Notes: generated from the letters alone by a model not told the origin. Shown: positions 20,876-31,462, counted from the stretch's first letter. The stretch is DNA of 64,000 nucleotides from Alcaligenaceae bacterium (GCA_013416455.1 JACCES010000004.1:124001-188000); one strand, 5' to 3'. Program-made: numbers and translations.

Positions 20876-22210
20876 ATGCTTTTCACTCTGCTGGCCTTCG
20901 CCATCGCGCTGGGCGTCCTGATCACCTTCCACGAGTACGGCCATTATTGGGTGGCGCGCCGCTGCGGCGTCCATGTAGAGCGCTTCTCGGTGGGTTTCGG
21001 CAAGGTGCTGCTGCGCCGCCGCGACCGCAACGGGACAGAGTGGGCGCTCTCGGCGATTCCCCTGGGCGGTTATGTCAAGTTCCAGGACGATCCCGCCCCC
21101 GGCGATCCGCCCGAAGTGGCGGCGGGCGCCTTCAACCGCCAGCCCTTGCGCAATCGGGCGGCCATCGTCGCGGCCGGCCCCTTCGCCAATCTGCTGCTGG
21201 CGGTGGTGCTCTATGCTTTCCTGAGCATGGCCGGCACGCAGCAGCCCGCCGCCGTCATCGGCGCGCCGCCGGCGGGCACACCCGCCAGCCAGGCGGGCTT
21301 TCAGGCGGGGGACCGTTTCACGGCCATCCAGGGTCGGCAGGTCGATTCCTGGAGCGATGCGCGCTGGTTGCTGATGGACGCGTTCACCAGCGGCGCCACG
21401 GTGGACGTCGACGTTGAAACGAAAGAGGGCATGGCGCGCTCCCGGCGCATCGCGCTGCCGGTCACCGCGGTCGAGCCCGATGCGCCCGACCCCATGGCGG
21501 AAGCGGGGTTCTCGCTCATGGCGCCCCGTCCCCTCGTTCGCGAGCTGGTGGAAGGCGGAGCGGGGCAGGCGGCGGGCCTGCGGCCCGGCGACGTTTTTCT
21601 GTCCGTGGCCGGCTTGAGCGACCCCACCGCGGCCGAAGTCGTCAGGCAGGTACAGAACTCGCCCGGGCAGCCGCTGCCACTGACCATAGAGCGCGCCGGC
21701 GCGGTCATCGACCTGCGGGTGGTGCCCCACGCCGAAGCCGACGCCCAGGGCGACGCCGTCGGCCGCATCGGCGTCATGCTGGGCGGCGATCTGGCCATGG
21801 TGACCGTGCAGCATGGCCCTATTGAAAGCATGTGGCGCGGCGTGGAACGCACAGCCGACACCGTGATCCTGTCGCTGAAGATGATGGGGCGCATGGTCCT
21901 GGGCGATATTTCCCTGCGCAATGTCAGCGGGCCGGTTACCATTGCCGACTATGCCGGCCAGACCGCGCGCGTGGGGCTGGCGGCCTACATCAGCTTCATA
22001 GCGCTCATCAGCGTGAGCATAGGCGTGCTCAACCTGCTGCCCATTCCCATGCTCGATGGCGGCCATCTGCTCTATTATGCGATGGAGGCCGTGCGAGGCC
22101 GCCCGCTGCCGGAAAGCTGGCTGATGGCGGGCCAGCGCATCGGGCTGGGCCTGCTCGCCGCGCTGATGGGTCTGGCGTTTTTCAACGACTTGACTCGTCT
22201 TTTCAGCTAA
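20876..22210 (+). CDS. rseP: RIP zinc metalloprotease RseP (site-2 protease)
   Basis: Intramembrane protease that cleaves the anti-sigma factor RseA in the sigma-E envelope stress response. 444 residues: a first membrane helix carrying HEYGH (residues 19-23), two PDZ domains between about 120 and 310 (AGFQAGDRFTAIQG and AAGLRPGDVFLSVAG), and the C-terminal active-site segment NLLPIPMLDGGH. ATG 20876 gives the normal start MLFTLLAFAIALGVL. It sits directly before bamA. Confidence 0.96.
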   Translation: MLFTLLAFAIALGVLITFHEYGHYWVARRCGVHVERFSVGFGKVLLRRRDRNGTEWALSAIPLGGYVKFQDDPAPGDPPEVAAGAFNRQPLRNRAAIVAAGPFANLLLAVVLYAFLSMAGTQQPAAVIGAPPAGTPASQAGFQAGDRFTAIQGRQVDSWSDARWLLMDAFTSGATVDVDVETKEGMARSRRIALPVTAVEPDAPDPMAEAGFSLMAPRPLVRELVEGGAGQAAGLRPGDVFLSVAGLSDPTAAEVVRQVQNSPGQPLPLTIERAGAVIDLRVVPHAEADAQGDAVGRIGVMLGGDLAMVTVQHGPIESMWRGVERTADTVILSLKMMGRMVLGDISLRNVSGPVTIADYAGQTARVGLAAYISFIALISVSIGVLNLLPIPMLDGGHLLYYAMEAVRGRPLPESWLMAGQRIGLGLLAALMGLAFFNDLTRLFS

Positions 22211-22263
22211 AGTCGTTGTGCCGTACAATCTTTCACCATTTAGTCGACCGAGGATATCCCAGG

Positions 22264-24603
22264 ATGTCGTTTAGCCGGAAATTTCCATTTGCGAGACGCG
22301 CATTGCCGGTCTTGCTGAGCACCTTGCTCGCAACGGGGATCGCGAATGCGTTCACGCCCTTCGTGGTCAAGGATATCCAGGTGAATGGCGTGCAGCGGGT
22401 GGATGTCGGCACCATTTTCACCTATCTGCCCGTCCGGGTGGGTGAAACCTTCACTGAAGACCAGGCGGCCGATGCCATTCAGCGGCTGTACTCCAGCGGG
22501 CTGTTCAACGACGTCCAGATCGACACCGCCGGCGACGTCCTGGTGATCACGGTGCAGGAACGCCCCACCATCGCGTCGGTCAGTTTCAACGGCATGCGCG
22601 AATTCGACGACAAGGCCATCATCAAGTCGCTGCAGCAGGTCGGTTTCGGCCAGGGCCGCGTCTTCGACCGCTCCATGCTCGAACGGGCCGAATTCGAACT
22701 CAAGCAGCAATATTTGTCCAAAGGGAAATACGGGGTCGAGATCACGCCCGTCATCACGCCGCTGCCGCGCAACCGGGTGGGGGTTTCCTTCGACATCTTC
22801 GAAGGCGATCTGGCGCGCATCAAGGAAATCAACATCGTCGGCAACCAGGCGTTCTCGCAGGGCACGCTGCTCGACCAGCTCGAACTCACCGACAGCGGCC
22901 TGATGACCTGGTACACGGGCACCGACAAATATTCGCGCGAAAAACTCGAAGGCGACATGGAACGCCTGCGGTCCTTCTACCTCGACCGGGGCTATCTGGA
23001 ATATTCCGCCGAGGCCCCGCAGGTCACGATCTCGCCCGACCGCCGGGACATCTTCATCACGCTCACGCTGCACGAAGGCGAACCCTATTCGGTGCGCAGC
23101 GTGCGGCTGGCCGGCGAACTGCTCGAACTCGAACCCCAGCTGCAAGATCTCGTGCAGGTCCAAGAAGGCGAGGTGTTTTCCGCCGCCAAGACCAACGAGA
23201 CGGTCAGGGCGATTTCCGAATATCTGGGCAGCCTGGGCTATGCCTTCGCCAACGTCAACCCCAACCCCGTGCTCGACCGCGATTCGCATCATGCCGACCT
23301 GACCTTCTACGTCGATCCCGGCCGGCGCGTCTACGTGCGCCGCATCCAGATCGGCGGCAACACGCGCACCCGCGATGAAGTCATCCGCCGCGAATTCCGG
23401 CAGCAGGAAGCCGCCTGGTACGATTCCAGCAGCATCCGCACCTCGCGCGACCGGGTCGACCGCCTGGGCTACTTCAACGAAATCGACATCAGCACCACGC
23501 CGGTGCCGGGCAGCGCCGACCAGGTCGATGTCAATGTGGACGTCAAGGAAAAACCCACCGGCCTCATCAACCTGGGCGTGGGCTACGGGTCGACCGACAA
23601 GGTGATCCTGTCGGCCGGCATCAGCCAGGAAAACATCTTCGGCAGCGGCAATACACTGTCCCTGAACGTGAACACCAGCAAGCGCAACCGCGCCCTGGTG
23701 ATCGCCCACACCGACCCCTACTGGACGGACGACGGCATCAGCAAGACCACCTCGCTGTACTACCGCCGGACAGAACCCTACGATGCCTACGATTCCTGGG
23801 GCGAATACCAGATCACGGCCTACGGCGCGGGCCTCAATTTCGGTGTTCCCATCACCGAGTACGACCGCATCTTCTCGGGGGTCAGCTTCGAGCACAACAA
23901 GCTCAGCCGCCTGAACCAGAATACGCCGCGCGCCTATCGCGACTTCGTCGAGGAATACGGCGAAGGCACCAATTCCGTGGTGTTCAACGTGGGCTGGTCC
24001 AAAGATACGCGAGACAGCGCGCTGGCGCCCACCAAGGGTTCCTACACCCGCCTGTCGGCCGACTTCTCGACGATGGACCTGCGCTACTACATGCTGCACG
24101 GCCAGCATCAGCACTACATTCCGCTGGGCAGGGCGTACACGCTGGCCTTCAACGTCATGACCGACTGGGGCAAGACATACGGCGGCAAGACCTTCCCCGT
24201 CATCAAGAACGTACACGCCGGCGGCATCGGCACGGTGCGCGGCTACGAAGGCGGCTCGCTCGGCCCCCGCGATATCGAAACAAACGATTACCTGGGCGGT
24301 TCGCGCCGCATCGTCGGCAACGCCCAGCTTTATCTGCCGTTCCCGGGCGCATCGCGCGACCGTACCTTGCGCTGGTTCCTGTTCGCGGATGCCGGCCAGG
24401 TCAGCACCACGGGGGGTGGCACGTGTTATGCAGGGGTGAATGGCCATGCGGCGGATCCTTGCGGCTGGAAGTATTCAGCCGGCGTGGGTCTGTCGTGGGA
24501 ATCGCCGCTGGGTCCGCTGCAGCTGTCCTATGGCCGGCCGCTCAATGAGAAGCCCGGCGACGACAAGCAGTCCTTCCAGTTCCAGATCGGTACGGCTTTC
24601 TGA
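22264..24603 (+). CDS. bamA: Outer membrane protein assembly factor BamA
   Basis: Central subunit of the BAM complex that inserts beta-barrels in the outer membrane. 779 residues: signal peptide (about 1-29, cleaved after ATGIANA), five POTRA domains (about 30-420), then the 16-strand barrel. The conserved L6 motif appears as TVRGYEGGSLGP, and the protein ends QFQIGTAF, a C-terminal aromatic beta-signal. A loop near the C-terminus carries two cysteines (GGGTCYAG and ADPCGWK). ATG 22264 is 53 bp after rseP. Confidence 0.97.
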   Translation: MSFSRKFPFARRALPVLLSTLLATGIANAFTPFVVKDIQVNGVQRVDVGTIFTYLPVRVGETFTEDQAADAIQRLYSSGLFNDVQIDTAGDVLVITVQERPTIASVSFNGMREFDDKAIIKSLQQVGFGQGRVFDRSMLERAEFELKQQYLSKGKYGVEITPVITPLPRNRVGVSFDIFEGDLARIKEINIVGNQAFSQGTLLDQLELTDSGLMTWYTGTDKYSREKLEGDMERLRSFYLDRGYLEYSAEAPQVTISPDRRDIFITLTLHEGEPYSVRSVRLAGELLELEPQLQDLVQVQEGEVFSAAKTNETVRAISEYLGSLGYAFANVNPNPVLDRDSHHADLTFYVDPGRRVYVRRIQIGGNTRTRDEVIRREFRQQEAAWYDSSSIRTSRDRVDRLGYFNEIDISTTPVPGSADQVDVNVDVKEKPTGLINLGVGYGSTDKVILSAGISQENIFGSGNTLSLNVNTSKRNRALVIAHTDPYWTDDGISKTTSLYYRRTEPYDAYDSWGEYQITAYGAGLNFGVPITEYDRIFSGVSFEHNKLSRLNQNTPRAYRDFVEEYGEGTNSVVFNVGWSKDTRDSALAPTKGSYTRLSADFSTMDLRYYMLHGQHQHYIPLGRAYTLAFNVMTDWGKTYGGKTFPVIKNVHAGGIGTVRGYEGGSLGPRDIETNDYLGGSRRIVGNAQLYLPFPGASRDRTLRWFLFADAGQVSTTGGGTCYAGVNGHAADPCGWKYSAGVGLSWESPLGPLQLSYGRPLNEKPGDDKQSFQFQIGTAF

Positions 24604-24611
24604 TCGTGATT

Positions 24612-24647
24612 CCGGCAGGCCTGCCGGAGCGGGCCCCGATGCCCGCT
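24612..24647 (+). other. Two consecutive hairpins between bamA and skp
   Basis: A 16-bp perfect palindrome (CCGGCAGGCCTGCCGG, 24612-24627) is followed at once by AGCGGGC-CCCGAT-GCCCGCT (24628-24647). There is no T-run. They could stabilise the bamA transcript end or partly terminate before skp, which has about 100 bp of its own leader. Confidence 0.4.
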
Positions 24648-24749
24648 TCGGGAATCCGGATCTTCCCGGGGCGGGGCGGGATTCCTCGCGCCACGCGTTT
24701 AATGGCACAATAATCTTTTGATCTTCGCTCCTTGCAAGGTAGAGTATTC

Positions 24750-25310
24750 ATGAAGTCTCAAATCGCATTGAAAGTTTCCGCGCTGTCGCGGGGTATGGGC
24801 CGCGGCGGCCGAGCATGGATGTTCGCCTCGATGCTGGCGGTAGGCGCAGCGCTGGCAGTACCCGCCCCGGTTCAGGCACAGGGCACCAAGATCGGCTTCG
24901 TGAGCACAGAGCGCATTCTGCGTGATTCCAAGCCCGCCAAGGCGGCACAGTCCAAGATCGAAGCCGAATTCAAGAAACGCGACGACGAACTTCAGCGCCT
25001 TGCGAATACGCTGCGCAGCCAGGCCCAGAAGTTCGACAAGGACGCGCCCGTCATATCCGAATCCGAGCGCATCAAGCGCCAGCGCCAGCTTGCCGATCTG
25101 GATTCCGACCTTCAGCGCAAGCGCCGCGAATTCCAGGAAGACTTCAACCGCCGCCGCAATGAAGAGTTTTCCGCCATTGTTGAAAAGGCCGATGCCGCCA
25201 TCAAGAACATCGCCGAACAGCAAGGCTACGATCTCATCATCCAGGACGCCGTGACGGTGAGCCCCCGCGTCGACATCACCGATCAGGTCCTGAAGGCGCT
25301 GGGCGGCTGA
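24750..25310 (+). CDS. skp: Periplasmic chaperone OmpH/Skp
   Basis: Holds unfolded outer-membrane proteins in the periplasm before BamA. 186 residues. A long N-terminal region of about 49 residues (MKSQIALKV...) contains a signal peptide core beginning around MFASMLAVGAAL and ending near VQAQ. The mature part starts TKIGFVSTERILRDS and continues into a long coiled coil (about 75-150), then DLIIQDAVTVSPRVDITDQVL. A downstream in-frame ATG (MFASM) would give a more normal signal peptide. It lies in the conserved bamA-skp-lpxD order. Confidence 0.94.
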   Translation: MKSQIALKVSALSRGMGRGGRAWMFASMLAVGAALAVPAPVQAQGTKIGFVSTERILRDSKPAKAAQSKIEAEFKKRDDELQRLANTLRSQAQKFDKDAPVISESERIKRQRQLADLDSDLQRKRREFQEDFNRRRNEEFSAIVEKADAAIKNIAEQQGYDLIIQDAVTVSPRVDITDQVLKALGG

Positions 25311-25316
25311 TCATCC

Positions 25317-26438
25317 ATGCCGGTATTGCTTGCGCCGGGCCAGGCCGCTCCGCTCGATAGACTGCTTGCCGAAGCCAACACGGTCGGCATCGACTGCAAA
25401 CCGCTACCCGCGCCGGCCTCGGCCGTCCCCCACCCCCTGATCCGGGGCCTGGGGTCGCTCTCGGCGGCGGGGCCGGAAGAAATCAGCTTTCTGTCCAATC
25501 CCAGGCTGCAGGCACAGCTGGCCGATTGCCGCGCGGCGGCGGTCATCCTTACGCCCGCCGTATGGGAAGCCATCCGTGGCAGCGATCCAGCCTTTCTTCC
25601 GGTCCTGTGCAGCGAGCCCTACCTGCTGTACGCATTGGTGGCGCAGTGGTTCGACCACCATCGGCTGGAAGGCCTCCCGCAGGGCATACACCCGAGCGCC
25701 GTCATTGCCGGCTCGGCGGAACTCGAAGAAGGCGTGAACATCGGGCCGCATTGCGTGGTCGAGGAAGGCGTGCGCATCGGCAGGGGGTCGCGCCTGGGGC
25801 CCGGCTGCGTGATCGGCGCCGGCTCCACCCTTGGCCGGGACTGCCTGCTGCACGCCCGGGTGACCCTCTACCACGGCGTTACAGTGGGTGACCGAGCCAT
25901 ATTGCATACGGGCTGTGTGCTGGGCGCCGATGGTTTCGGCTTTGCCCCCGACCCGCGCACGGCAGGCGCCTGGGCCAAGATCGCGCAGCTGGGCGGCGTG
26001 GTGCTGGGCGACGACGTCGAGATCGGCGCCAACACCACAGTGGACCGCGGGGCGCTCGACGACACGGTCCTGGGCAACGGCGTCAAGCTGGACAACCAGA
26101 TCATGATCGCGCACAACTGCCGCGTCGGCGACCACACCGCCATGGCGGCATGCGTCGGGGTGGCGGGTTCCACCATTATCGGCAAACGCTGCACCCTGGC
26201 CGGCGCCGCAATGACGGCGGGCCACCTGACACTCGGCGACGACGTCCATATATCCGGCGCCACGGCGGTGACTTCAAGCATTCACAAACCGGGGCGCTAT
26301 ACTGGCGTATTCCCGTACTCCGAACATTCCGAATGGCAGCGCAATGCGGCCGTGCTGCCGCAGCTGGGCGCATTGCGCCGCCGCCTGCGCACGCTCGAAC
26401 GGCAGCGGCCGCAAGGCCTTGCGGGCGATCAGGAATGA
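25317..26438 (+). CDS. lpxD: UDP-3-O-(3-hydroxyacyl)glucosamine N-acyltransferase
   Basis: Third step of lipid A synthesis, adding the second hydroxyacyl chain from ACP. 373 residues: an N-terminal uridine-binding domain (about 1-110), then a left-handed beta-helix of hexapeptide repeats ([19 protein letters not shown] and onwards). The conserved block GADGFGFAP and the catalytic His in [12 protein letters not shown] are present. It starts 6 bp after skp. The C-terminal helix ends in a basic stretch, usual for the family. Confidence 0.96.
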   Translation: MPVLLAPGQAAPLDRLLAEANTVGIDCKPLPAPASAVPHPLIRGLGSLSAAGPEEISFLSNPRLQAQLADCRAAAVILTPAVWEAIRGSDPAFLPVLCSEPYLLYALVAQWFDHHRLEGLPQGIHPSAVIAGSAELEEGVNIGPHCVVEEGVRIGRGSRLGPGCVIGAGSTLGRDCLLHARVTLYHGVTVGDRAILHTGCVLGADGFGFAPDPRTAGAWAKIAQLGGVVLGDDVEIGANTTVDRGALDDTVLGNGVKLDNQIMIAHNCRVGDHTAMAACVGVAGSTIIGKRCTLAGAAMTAGHLTLGDDVHISGATAVTSSIHKPGRYTGVFPYSEHSEWQRNAAVLPQLGALRRRLRTLERQRPQGLAGDQE

Positions 26439-26471
26439 TTTTTCCCACTTTCTGAAAATCGTGCCATACCC

Positions 26472-26942
26472 ATGCAGGACACCCCAAAAATAGAACTCGA
26501 CATCAAGCAGATCATGGAACGCCTGCCGCATCGCTATCCGATGCTGCTGGTGGATCGTGTGCTTGAAATGGTGCCGGGCAAGAGTATCGTGGCGATCAAG
26601 AACGTGACGCTCAACGAACCGTTCTTCACGGGACATTTCCCCTACCACCCGGTCATGCCCGGGGTGCTGATCATCGAAGCACTGGCCCAGGCTTCGGCGC
26701 TGTTTTCCTTCGAAGGCGACAGCGGCGTGAGCCCGGCCAATCCCAAGATGGCCTACTACCTGGTCGGTGTCGACCAGGCGCGCTTCCGCCGGCCGGTGGT
26801 GCCGGGCGACCAGTTGCGGCTCGAAAGCGTGGCCGACAAGATCAGCCGTTCGATCTGCAAATATTCGGCCAGGGCGACCGTGGACGGCCAATTGGTGGCC
26901 GAAGCCAAGATCATGTGTGCCATTCGCGTCCTGGAAGAGTGA
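26472..26942 (+). CDS. fabZ: 3-hydroxyacyl-[ACP] dehydratase FabZ
   Basis: Dehydrates 3-hydroxyacyl-ACP in fatty acid synthesis and so competes with LpxA/LpxD for the same pool. 156-residue hot-dog fold with [13 protein letters not shown], the active-site His in [14 protein letters not shown] (H55) and Glu in IIEALAQA (E69). It lies between lpxD and lpxA as in most proteobacteria, with lpxA beginning one base after its stop codon. Confidence 0.97.
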   Translation: MQDTPKIELDIKQIMERLPHRYPMLLVDRVLEMVPGKSIVAIKNVTLNEPFFTGHFPYHPVMPGVLIIEALAQASALFSFEGDSGVSPANPKMAYYLVGVDQARFRRPVVPGDQLRLESVADKISRSICKYSARATVDGQLVAEAKIMCAIRVLEE

Positions 26943-26943
26943 C

Positions 26944-27735
26944 ATGTCAGGCAGCATCCACGCCACAGCCATCGTGTCGCCGGGCGCCGAACTGGCGGCC
27001 GACGTCGAAATCGGCGCCTACAGCATCATAGGCCCGGACGTCAGCATCGGGCCGGGCACGCGTGTCGGGCCGCATTGCGTCATCGACGGCCATACGCGCA
27101 TCGGCGCCAACAATCTCTTCTACCGTTTCTGCTCCATAGGGGGCATGCCGCAAGATAAAAAGTACCGCGGCGAACCCACCCGGCTGGAAATCGGCGACGG
27201 CAACACGGTGCGCGAATACGTCACCATCAATACCGGCACGGCCCAGGATGTCGGGGTGACGCGGCTGGGCGACGACAACTGGATCATGGCCTATGTGCAC
27301 ATTGCGCACGACTGCCAGATCGGCTCGCACACCATCATGGCCAACAGCGTGCAGCTGGCCGGTCATATCCATATCGGTGATTGGGCCATCCTGGGCGGGC
27401 TGTCGGCGGTTCACCAGTTCGTGCACATCGGCGCGCACAGCATGATAGGCGGCACGAGTTCCATCCGCCAAGACATCCCTCCCTACATCATCGGCGCGGG
27501 CGATCCCTTCCGGCCGGTGGGCATCAACTCCGAAGGCCTGCTGCGGCGCGGCTACGATGCCGAGACCGTCTCCGCCCTGAAAGAAGCCTACAAGCTGCTG
27601 TACCGGCGCAACCTCAAGACCGACGAGGCGGCGGCGGCCATGCGGGCCCTGCAGGAAGAGCGCCCGGCCGCGGGCGAAGCCCTCGACGTTCTGGCCGCCT
27701 TCATCGAACGCCCCGGCCGGGGCATCGTGCGCTGA
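26944..27735 (+). CDS. lpxA: UDP-N-acetylglucosamine acyltransferase
   Basis: First step of lipid A synthesis. 263 residues built of hexapeptide repeats from residue 8 onwards ([20 protein letters not shown]). The catalytic His is in [11 protein letters not shown] (H122, matching E. coli His125). The C-terminal helical region starts near [18 protein letters not shown] 26944 follows fabZ immediately, and the stop overlaps the lpxB start by one base (TGATG). Confidence 0.97.
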   Translation: MSGSIHATAIVSPGAELAADVEIGAYSIIGPDVSIGPGTRVGPHCVIDGHTRIGANNLFYRFCSIGGMPQDKKYRGEPTRLEIGDGNTVREYVTINTGTAQDVGVTRLGDDNWIMAYVHIAHDCQIGSHTIMANSVQLAGHIHIGDWAILGGLSAVHQFVHIGAHSMIGGTSSIRQDIPPYIIGAGDPFRPVGINSEGLLRRGYDAETVSALKEAYKLLYRRNLKTDEAAAAMRALQEERPAAGEALDVLAAFIERPGRGIVR

Positions 27736-28925
27736 TGCCATTGCGTATCGGCCTGGTCGCCGGCGAGCCCTCGGGCGACCTGCTGGCCAGCCGGGTCATC
27801 GCGGGGCTGCGCGAACAGGCGCCCGGCGTCCGCTGCGAAGGTATCGGCGGGCCCGCCATGGTGGAAGCCGGCTTCGATGCCTGGCATCCGATGCATGCGC
27901 TCACGGTCTTCGGCTATGTCGATGCCTTCAAGCGGCTGCCCGGCCTGCTGCGCATCTATGGCGACGTGCGCCGCCGCTGGCGCTCGGACCGGCCGGACGT
28001 CTTCATGGGAGTGGACGCGCCCGACTTCAATCTGCGGCTGGAAGAGAGCCTGAAGGCCGCCGGCGTGCCCACCGTGCATTTCGTGGGGCCGTCGATCTGG
28101 GCATGGCGCTACGAACGCATCCACACGATACGGCGCGCGGTGTCCCACATGCTGGTGCTGTTTCCCTTCGAAGTCGAGATCTATCGGAAGGAAGGCATTC
28201 CCGTCACTTGTGTCGGGCATCCCCTGGCTGCCAACATTCCCATGCATCCCGACCGCCGGGCGGCGCGGCTGCGCCTGGGCCTGGATCCCGATGCCCGGCT
28301 GCTGGCCATCATGCCCGGCAGCCGGGCCTCCGAAATACGGCAGCTGGCGCCGCGCTTTCTGCAGGCCGCCCGGGAGCTGCTGCGGCGCGACCCCGCGCTG
28401 CAATTCGCGGTCCCCATGGTGAATGCGGACCGACGGCGCGAATTCGAAGCCATCCTGGGCCGGCATCCTCTGCCGAACTGCCATATCATCGACAATGAAA
28501 GGCTGGCCGGCGCGGCCCCCGCCTGGCCGGCGGCCTGGCACGTCATGGAAGCGGCCGACGCCGTGCTGGTTGCGAGCGGCACCGCCACGCTGGAAGCCGC
28601 GCTCTTCAAGCGCCCGATGGTCATTTCCTATGTGCTGACCCCCCTCATGCGCAAGATCATGGAATGGAAATCGGGTCAATCGCGTCCCTACCTGCCGTGG
28701 GTGGGGCTGCCCAATGTCCTGGCCCGGGATTTCGTCGTGCCCGAACTTCTGCAGGACGAAGCGACCCCGTCGGCGCTGGCGGAAGCCTGCTGGCGCGCGC
28801 TGATCGATACCGATTATGCGGCTTCGATCGAGCAGCGGTTCACGGACATGCATCGCAGCCTGGCGCTGGATACTCCGCGTCTGGTGGCCGACGCCATCAT
28901 CGCGCAGGCCGGCCATGCGGGCTGA
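27735..28925 (+). CDS. lpxB: Lipid-A-disaccharide synthase
   Basis: Joins UDP-diacylglucosamine and lipid X into the lipid A disaccharide at the inner membrane face. 396 residues with the GT19 start [36 protein letters not shown], the [13 protein letters not shown] loop, and [18 protein letters not shown]. It is translationally coupled to lpxA. The 3' end overlaps the proposed rnhB start by 11 bp. Confidence 0.97.
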   Translation: MPLRIGLVAGEPSGDLLASRVIAGLREQAPGVRCEGIGGPAMVEAGFDAWHPMHALTVFGYVDAFKRLPGLLRIYGDVRRRWRSDRPDVFMGVDAPDFNLRLEESLKAAGVPTVHFVGPSIWAWRYERIHTIRRAVSHMLVLFPFEVEIYRKEGIPVTCVGHPLAANIPMHPDRRAARLRLGLDPDARLLAIMPGSRASEIRQLAPRFLQAARELLRRDPALQFAVPMVNADRRREFEAILGRHPLPNCHIIDNERLAGAAPAWPAAWHVMEAADAVLVASGTATLEAALFKRPMVISYVLTPLMRKIMEWKSGQSRPYLPWVGLPNVLARDFVVPELLQDEATPSALAEACWRALIDTDYAASIEQRFTDMHRSLALDTPRLVADAIIAQAGHAG

Positions 28926-29571
28926 CCGCAAGCCGCCGCGCGGCGGCCTGGCCGCCGGCGCTCCCGACCTGTTCGCAGGCATGGCCTTGCCGGAAGTGCG
29001 CATGGCCGGCGTCGACGAAGCGGGGCGCGGCCCGCTGGCCGGCCCCGTGTTCGCCGCGGCGGTGATACTGGACGCCGGCGCGCCGATCGAAGGTCTGAAT
29101 GATTCCAAGAAGCTGACGGCGCAGCGGCGCGACAGCCTGGCCATCGAAATACGCGAACGGGCGCTCGCCTGGTTCATCGCCAGCGCCACCGTCGCGGAAA
29201 TCGACCGGTTCAATATATTGGGCGCCACGATGCTGGCCATGCGGCGCGCCTGCGAAGGCCTGCACATGGCGCCGCAGCAGGTGCTGGTCGATGGCAACCA
29301 GGTGCCGCCAGGGCTGCGCTGCGCCGCCCAGTACGTGATAGGCGGCGACGCCATCGTGCCGGCCATTTCGGCGGCTTCCATCCTGGCCAAGACGGCGCGC
29401 GACGCCTATTGCGTCGAGATGCATGCGCGCCACCCCGATTACGGCTTCGACCGGCACAAGGGGTACGCCACCGCGCTGCATCTCGAATGCCTGCAGCGTT
29501 TCGGCCCCTGCGAGGAACACCGGCGCAGCTTCGCGCCGGTGCGGCGGCAGTACGAGGTGCTTGCGCCATGA
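28915..29571 (+). CDS. rnhB: Ribonuclease HII
   Basis: Cleaves the RNA strand of RNA-DNA hybrids and single misincorporated ribonucleotides. The 218-residue protein carries the acidic-site motif [15 protein letters not shown] near residue 30, [12 protein letters not shown], and [15 protein letters not shown] 28915 overlaps the end of lpxB; ATG 28981 ([13 protein letters not shown]) is an alternative that would remove a proline- and glycine-rich 22-residue head. It ends in an ATGA overlap with the methylase-like gene. Confidence 0.95.
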   Translation: MRADRKPPRGGLAAGAPDLFAGMALPEVRMAGVDEAGRGPLAGPVFAAAVILDAGAPIEGLNDSKKLTAQRRDSLAIEIRERALAWFIASATVAEIDRFNILGATMLAMRRACEGLHMAPQQVLVDGNQVPPGLRCAAQYVIGGDAIVPAISAASILAKTARDAYCVEMHARHPDYGFDRHKGYATALHLECLQRFGPCEEHRRSFAPVRRQYEVLAP

Positions 29572-30380
29572 AGCAGCTTGCTTCGCGCGAGAATGCCGAC
29601 TATCGGCTGCTGCAGCGCGCCCTTGCCGGGCGCCGCGAACCCGGCGAACGTTCCGGCGGCGCGCGGCGGATCGCGCTTGAAGGCGTGCACCTGTGCCAGA
29701 GCTGGCTGGCATCCGAGGGGCAGCCCGAGCTGGCATTCTTCGATGCCGAACGCCTGGAACACCCCGAAATCGCCGCCTTGCTGCATGCCGTGGCCGATGC
29801 CCGCGTCCGCATCTGTCCCGCCGCGCTTCTGCGCGGCGCCTCCCAGGTGGTGCATGGCCAGGGCGTGATCTTCGTCGGGCGGGCGCCGCAGCCGGAACTG
29901 CCGCAACGCCTGCGCAGTAACTGCCTCTGGCTGGACCGCATACAGGACCCGGGCAATATGGGCACCTTGCTGAGGACCGCGGCGGCGGCCGGCATCCGCG
30001 AAATCCATGCTTCAGAGGGCTGCGTATCGGCGTGGTCGGCCAAGGTCCTGCGCAGCGCGCAGGGCGCCCATTTCCTTCTGGACATCCACGAAGGGCTGGA
30101 TCTGGAAAGACTGACGCAGCGGCTGGATGTGCCCTTGCTGGCCACGGCGCTCGAAGCCGCGGTTCCGCTTTACGACGCGGACCTGCCCGCGGCCGCCGCC
30201 TGGGTGTTCGGCAATGAAGGGCAGGGGGTGGCGCCGGCCCTGCTGGCGCGGGCCGATATGCGGCTGTTCATTCCCCATGAGGGCGCCGTGGAGTCGCTGA
30301 ATGTCGCCGTGGCGGCGGGGATCTGCCTGTTCGAGCAGCGCCGCCGGTCGGGCGCCAATGCTGGCCGCCGGGACGGCTGA
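29568..30380 (+). CDS. TrmH/SpoU-family RNA 2'-O-methyltransferase
   Basis: SAM-dependent 2'-O-methylation of rRNA or tRNA, exact target unknown. 270 residues: an N-terminal L30e-like substrate-binding domain (about 1-105), then the SPOUT knot with motif 1 ([17 protein letters not shown]), motif 2 (WVFGNEGQG) and motif 3 ([17 protein letters not shown]). ATG 29568 overlaps the rnhB stop. Converges with ppsR across 46 bp that contain a GC-rich inverted repeat (CCGGGCC/GGCCCGG) without a T-run. Confidence 0.93.
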   Translation: MKQLASRENADYRLLQRALAGRREPGERSGGARRIALEGVHLCQSWLASEGQPELAFFDAERLEHPEIAALLHAVADARVRICPAALLRGASQVVHGQGVIFVGRAPQPELPQRLRSNCLWLDRIQDPGNMGTLLRTAAAAGIREIHASEGCVSAWSAKVLRSAQGAHFLLDIHEGLDLERLTQRLDVPLLATALEAAVPLYDADLPAAAAWVFGNEGQGVAPALLARADMRLFIPHEGAVESLNVAVAAGICLFEQRRRSGANAGRRDG

Positions 30381-30426
30381 AGCGCGGGCCGCCGGCGCCC
30401 GGGCCAGTTCGCAGGGCCCGGTCGAT

Positions 30427-31263
30427 TCAATAATAGTGGCGGCGTTCCAGGCCGATCTCGGTCATCACCTTGGTGGAGATTTCCTCGATGGACTTCGTGG
30501 TGGTCGACAGCCAGGGGATGTTTTCCATGCGCATCAGGCGTTCGGCTTCGGCGACTTCGTGCCGGCATTGCTTGAGCGATGCATACTGGCTGTTGGGACG
30601 GCGCTCGTTGCGCACCTCGGACAGACGGCCGGGATGGATGGACAGCCCGAACAGTTTCTTGCGATAGGGCAGCAGGGTGGCGGGCAGGCCGCCGCGTTCG
30701 AAATCCTCGGGGATCAAGGGGTAATTGGCGGCCTTGACCGCATATTGCATGGCCAGATACAGGCTGGTGGGCGTCTTGCCGCAGCGTGAAACCCCCACCA
30801 GGATGACGTCGGCTTCTTCGAGCCCGCGCACGTACTGGCCATCGTCGTGCGCCAGCGTGAAGTTGATGGCCTCGATGCGGGCGTTGTACTGCTTGGAGAG
30901 CCCGCCCATATGGGAACGGCCCACCGAGTGGCTGGATTTCACGCCCAGCGCGGTTTCGATGTGCTGTACGAAGGTGCCGAACAGATCGAAGAAGATGCAT
31001 TCCGACCCGCGTATGGTTTCCGCGATGGCCGGGTCCACCAGCGTGCTGAACACCAGCGGCGGCGCATTCTGCTCGGCGGCGCAGCGGTTGATGCGCGCGA
31101 CGGTCGCTTCGGCCTTTTCCATGCTGTCGAGATAGGGAACCCGCACGGTGTCGAACTGCACTTGTTCGAATTGCGAGAGGACGGAATTGCTGAAGGTCGC
31201 GGCAGTGATGCCGGTGCTGTCGGATACGACGAAGACGGTGCGTTCAGTGACGGGTGTGGACAT
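30427..31263 (-). CDS. ppsR: PEP synthase regulatory protein (kinase/pyrophosphorylase, DUF299)
   Basis: Controls PEP synthase by ADP-dependent phosphorylation and Pi-dependent dephosphorylation of a threonine next to its catalytic His. 278 residues with the family start RTVFVVSDSTGITAATFS, the P-loop GVSRCGKTPTSLYLA, and the C-terminal TTTKSIEEISTKVM. ATG 31263 (MSTPVTER) matches the family; the frame stays open upstream to 31335, but that part does not look conserved. It is divergent from its target ppsA with 199 bp between. Confidence 0.95.
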   Translation of the reverse strand: MSTPVTERTVFVVSDSTGITAATFSNSVLSQFEQVQFDTVRVPYLDSMEKAEATVARINRCAAEQNAPPLVFSTLVDPAIAETIRGSECIFFDLFGTFVQHIETALGVKSSHSVGRSHMGGLSKQYNARIEAINFTLAHDDGQYVRGLEEADVILVGVSRCGKTPTSLYLAMQYAVKAANYPLIPEDFERGGLPATLLPYRKKLFGLSIHPGRLSEVRNERRPNSQYASLKQCRHEVAEAERLMRMENIPWLSTTTKSIEEISTKVMTEIGLERRHYY

Positions 31264-31318
31264 GGCTGCGTGGTACAGGACCTGCCGAAAACGGTACAAT
31301 CCGGCAAGATTAACATTA

Positions 31319-31348
31319 AGAGAGGCTTGAATCATTCAGGGCCTCTCT
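31319..31348. promoter_or_regulatory. Hairpin in the ppsR-ppsA divergent region
   Basis: AGAGAGGC (31319-31326) and GCCTCTCT (31341-31348) form an 8-bp stem around a 14-base loop that can itself fold further. It may be an operator or a structured leader for either gene. Confidence 0.35.
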
Positions 31349-31462
31349 TGACGTCACCGGTTTGGCGGAAAAAAGGAAGTGAGGCGGGTTTGCTAAGAAA
31401 CCTTGCGCAGTATGGCACGGTTCCTCAGCAAACACGCTTTCTTTTCATTTACAGGTGACTTT

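Noticed and set aside
22240-24447. A 735-codon open frame antisense to bamA
   Set aside because: bamA is unmistakable (POTRA domains, VRGY motif, terminal Phe). The antisense product has no domain and no ribosome site.
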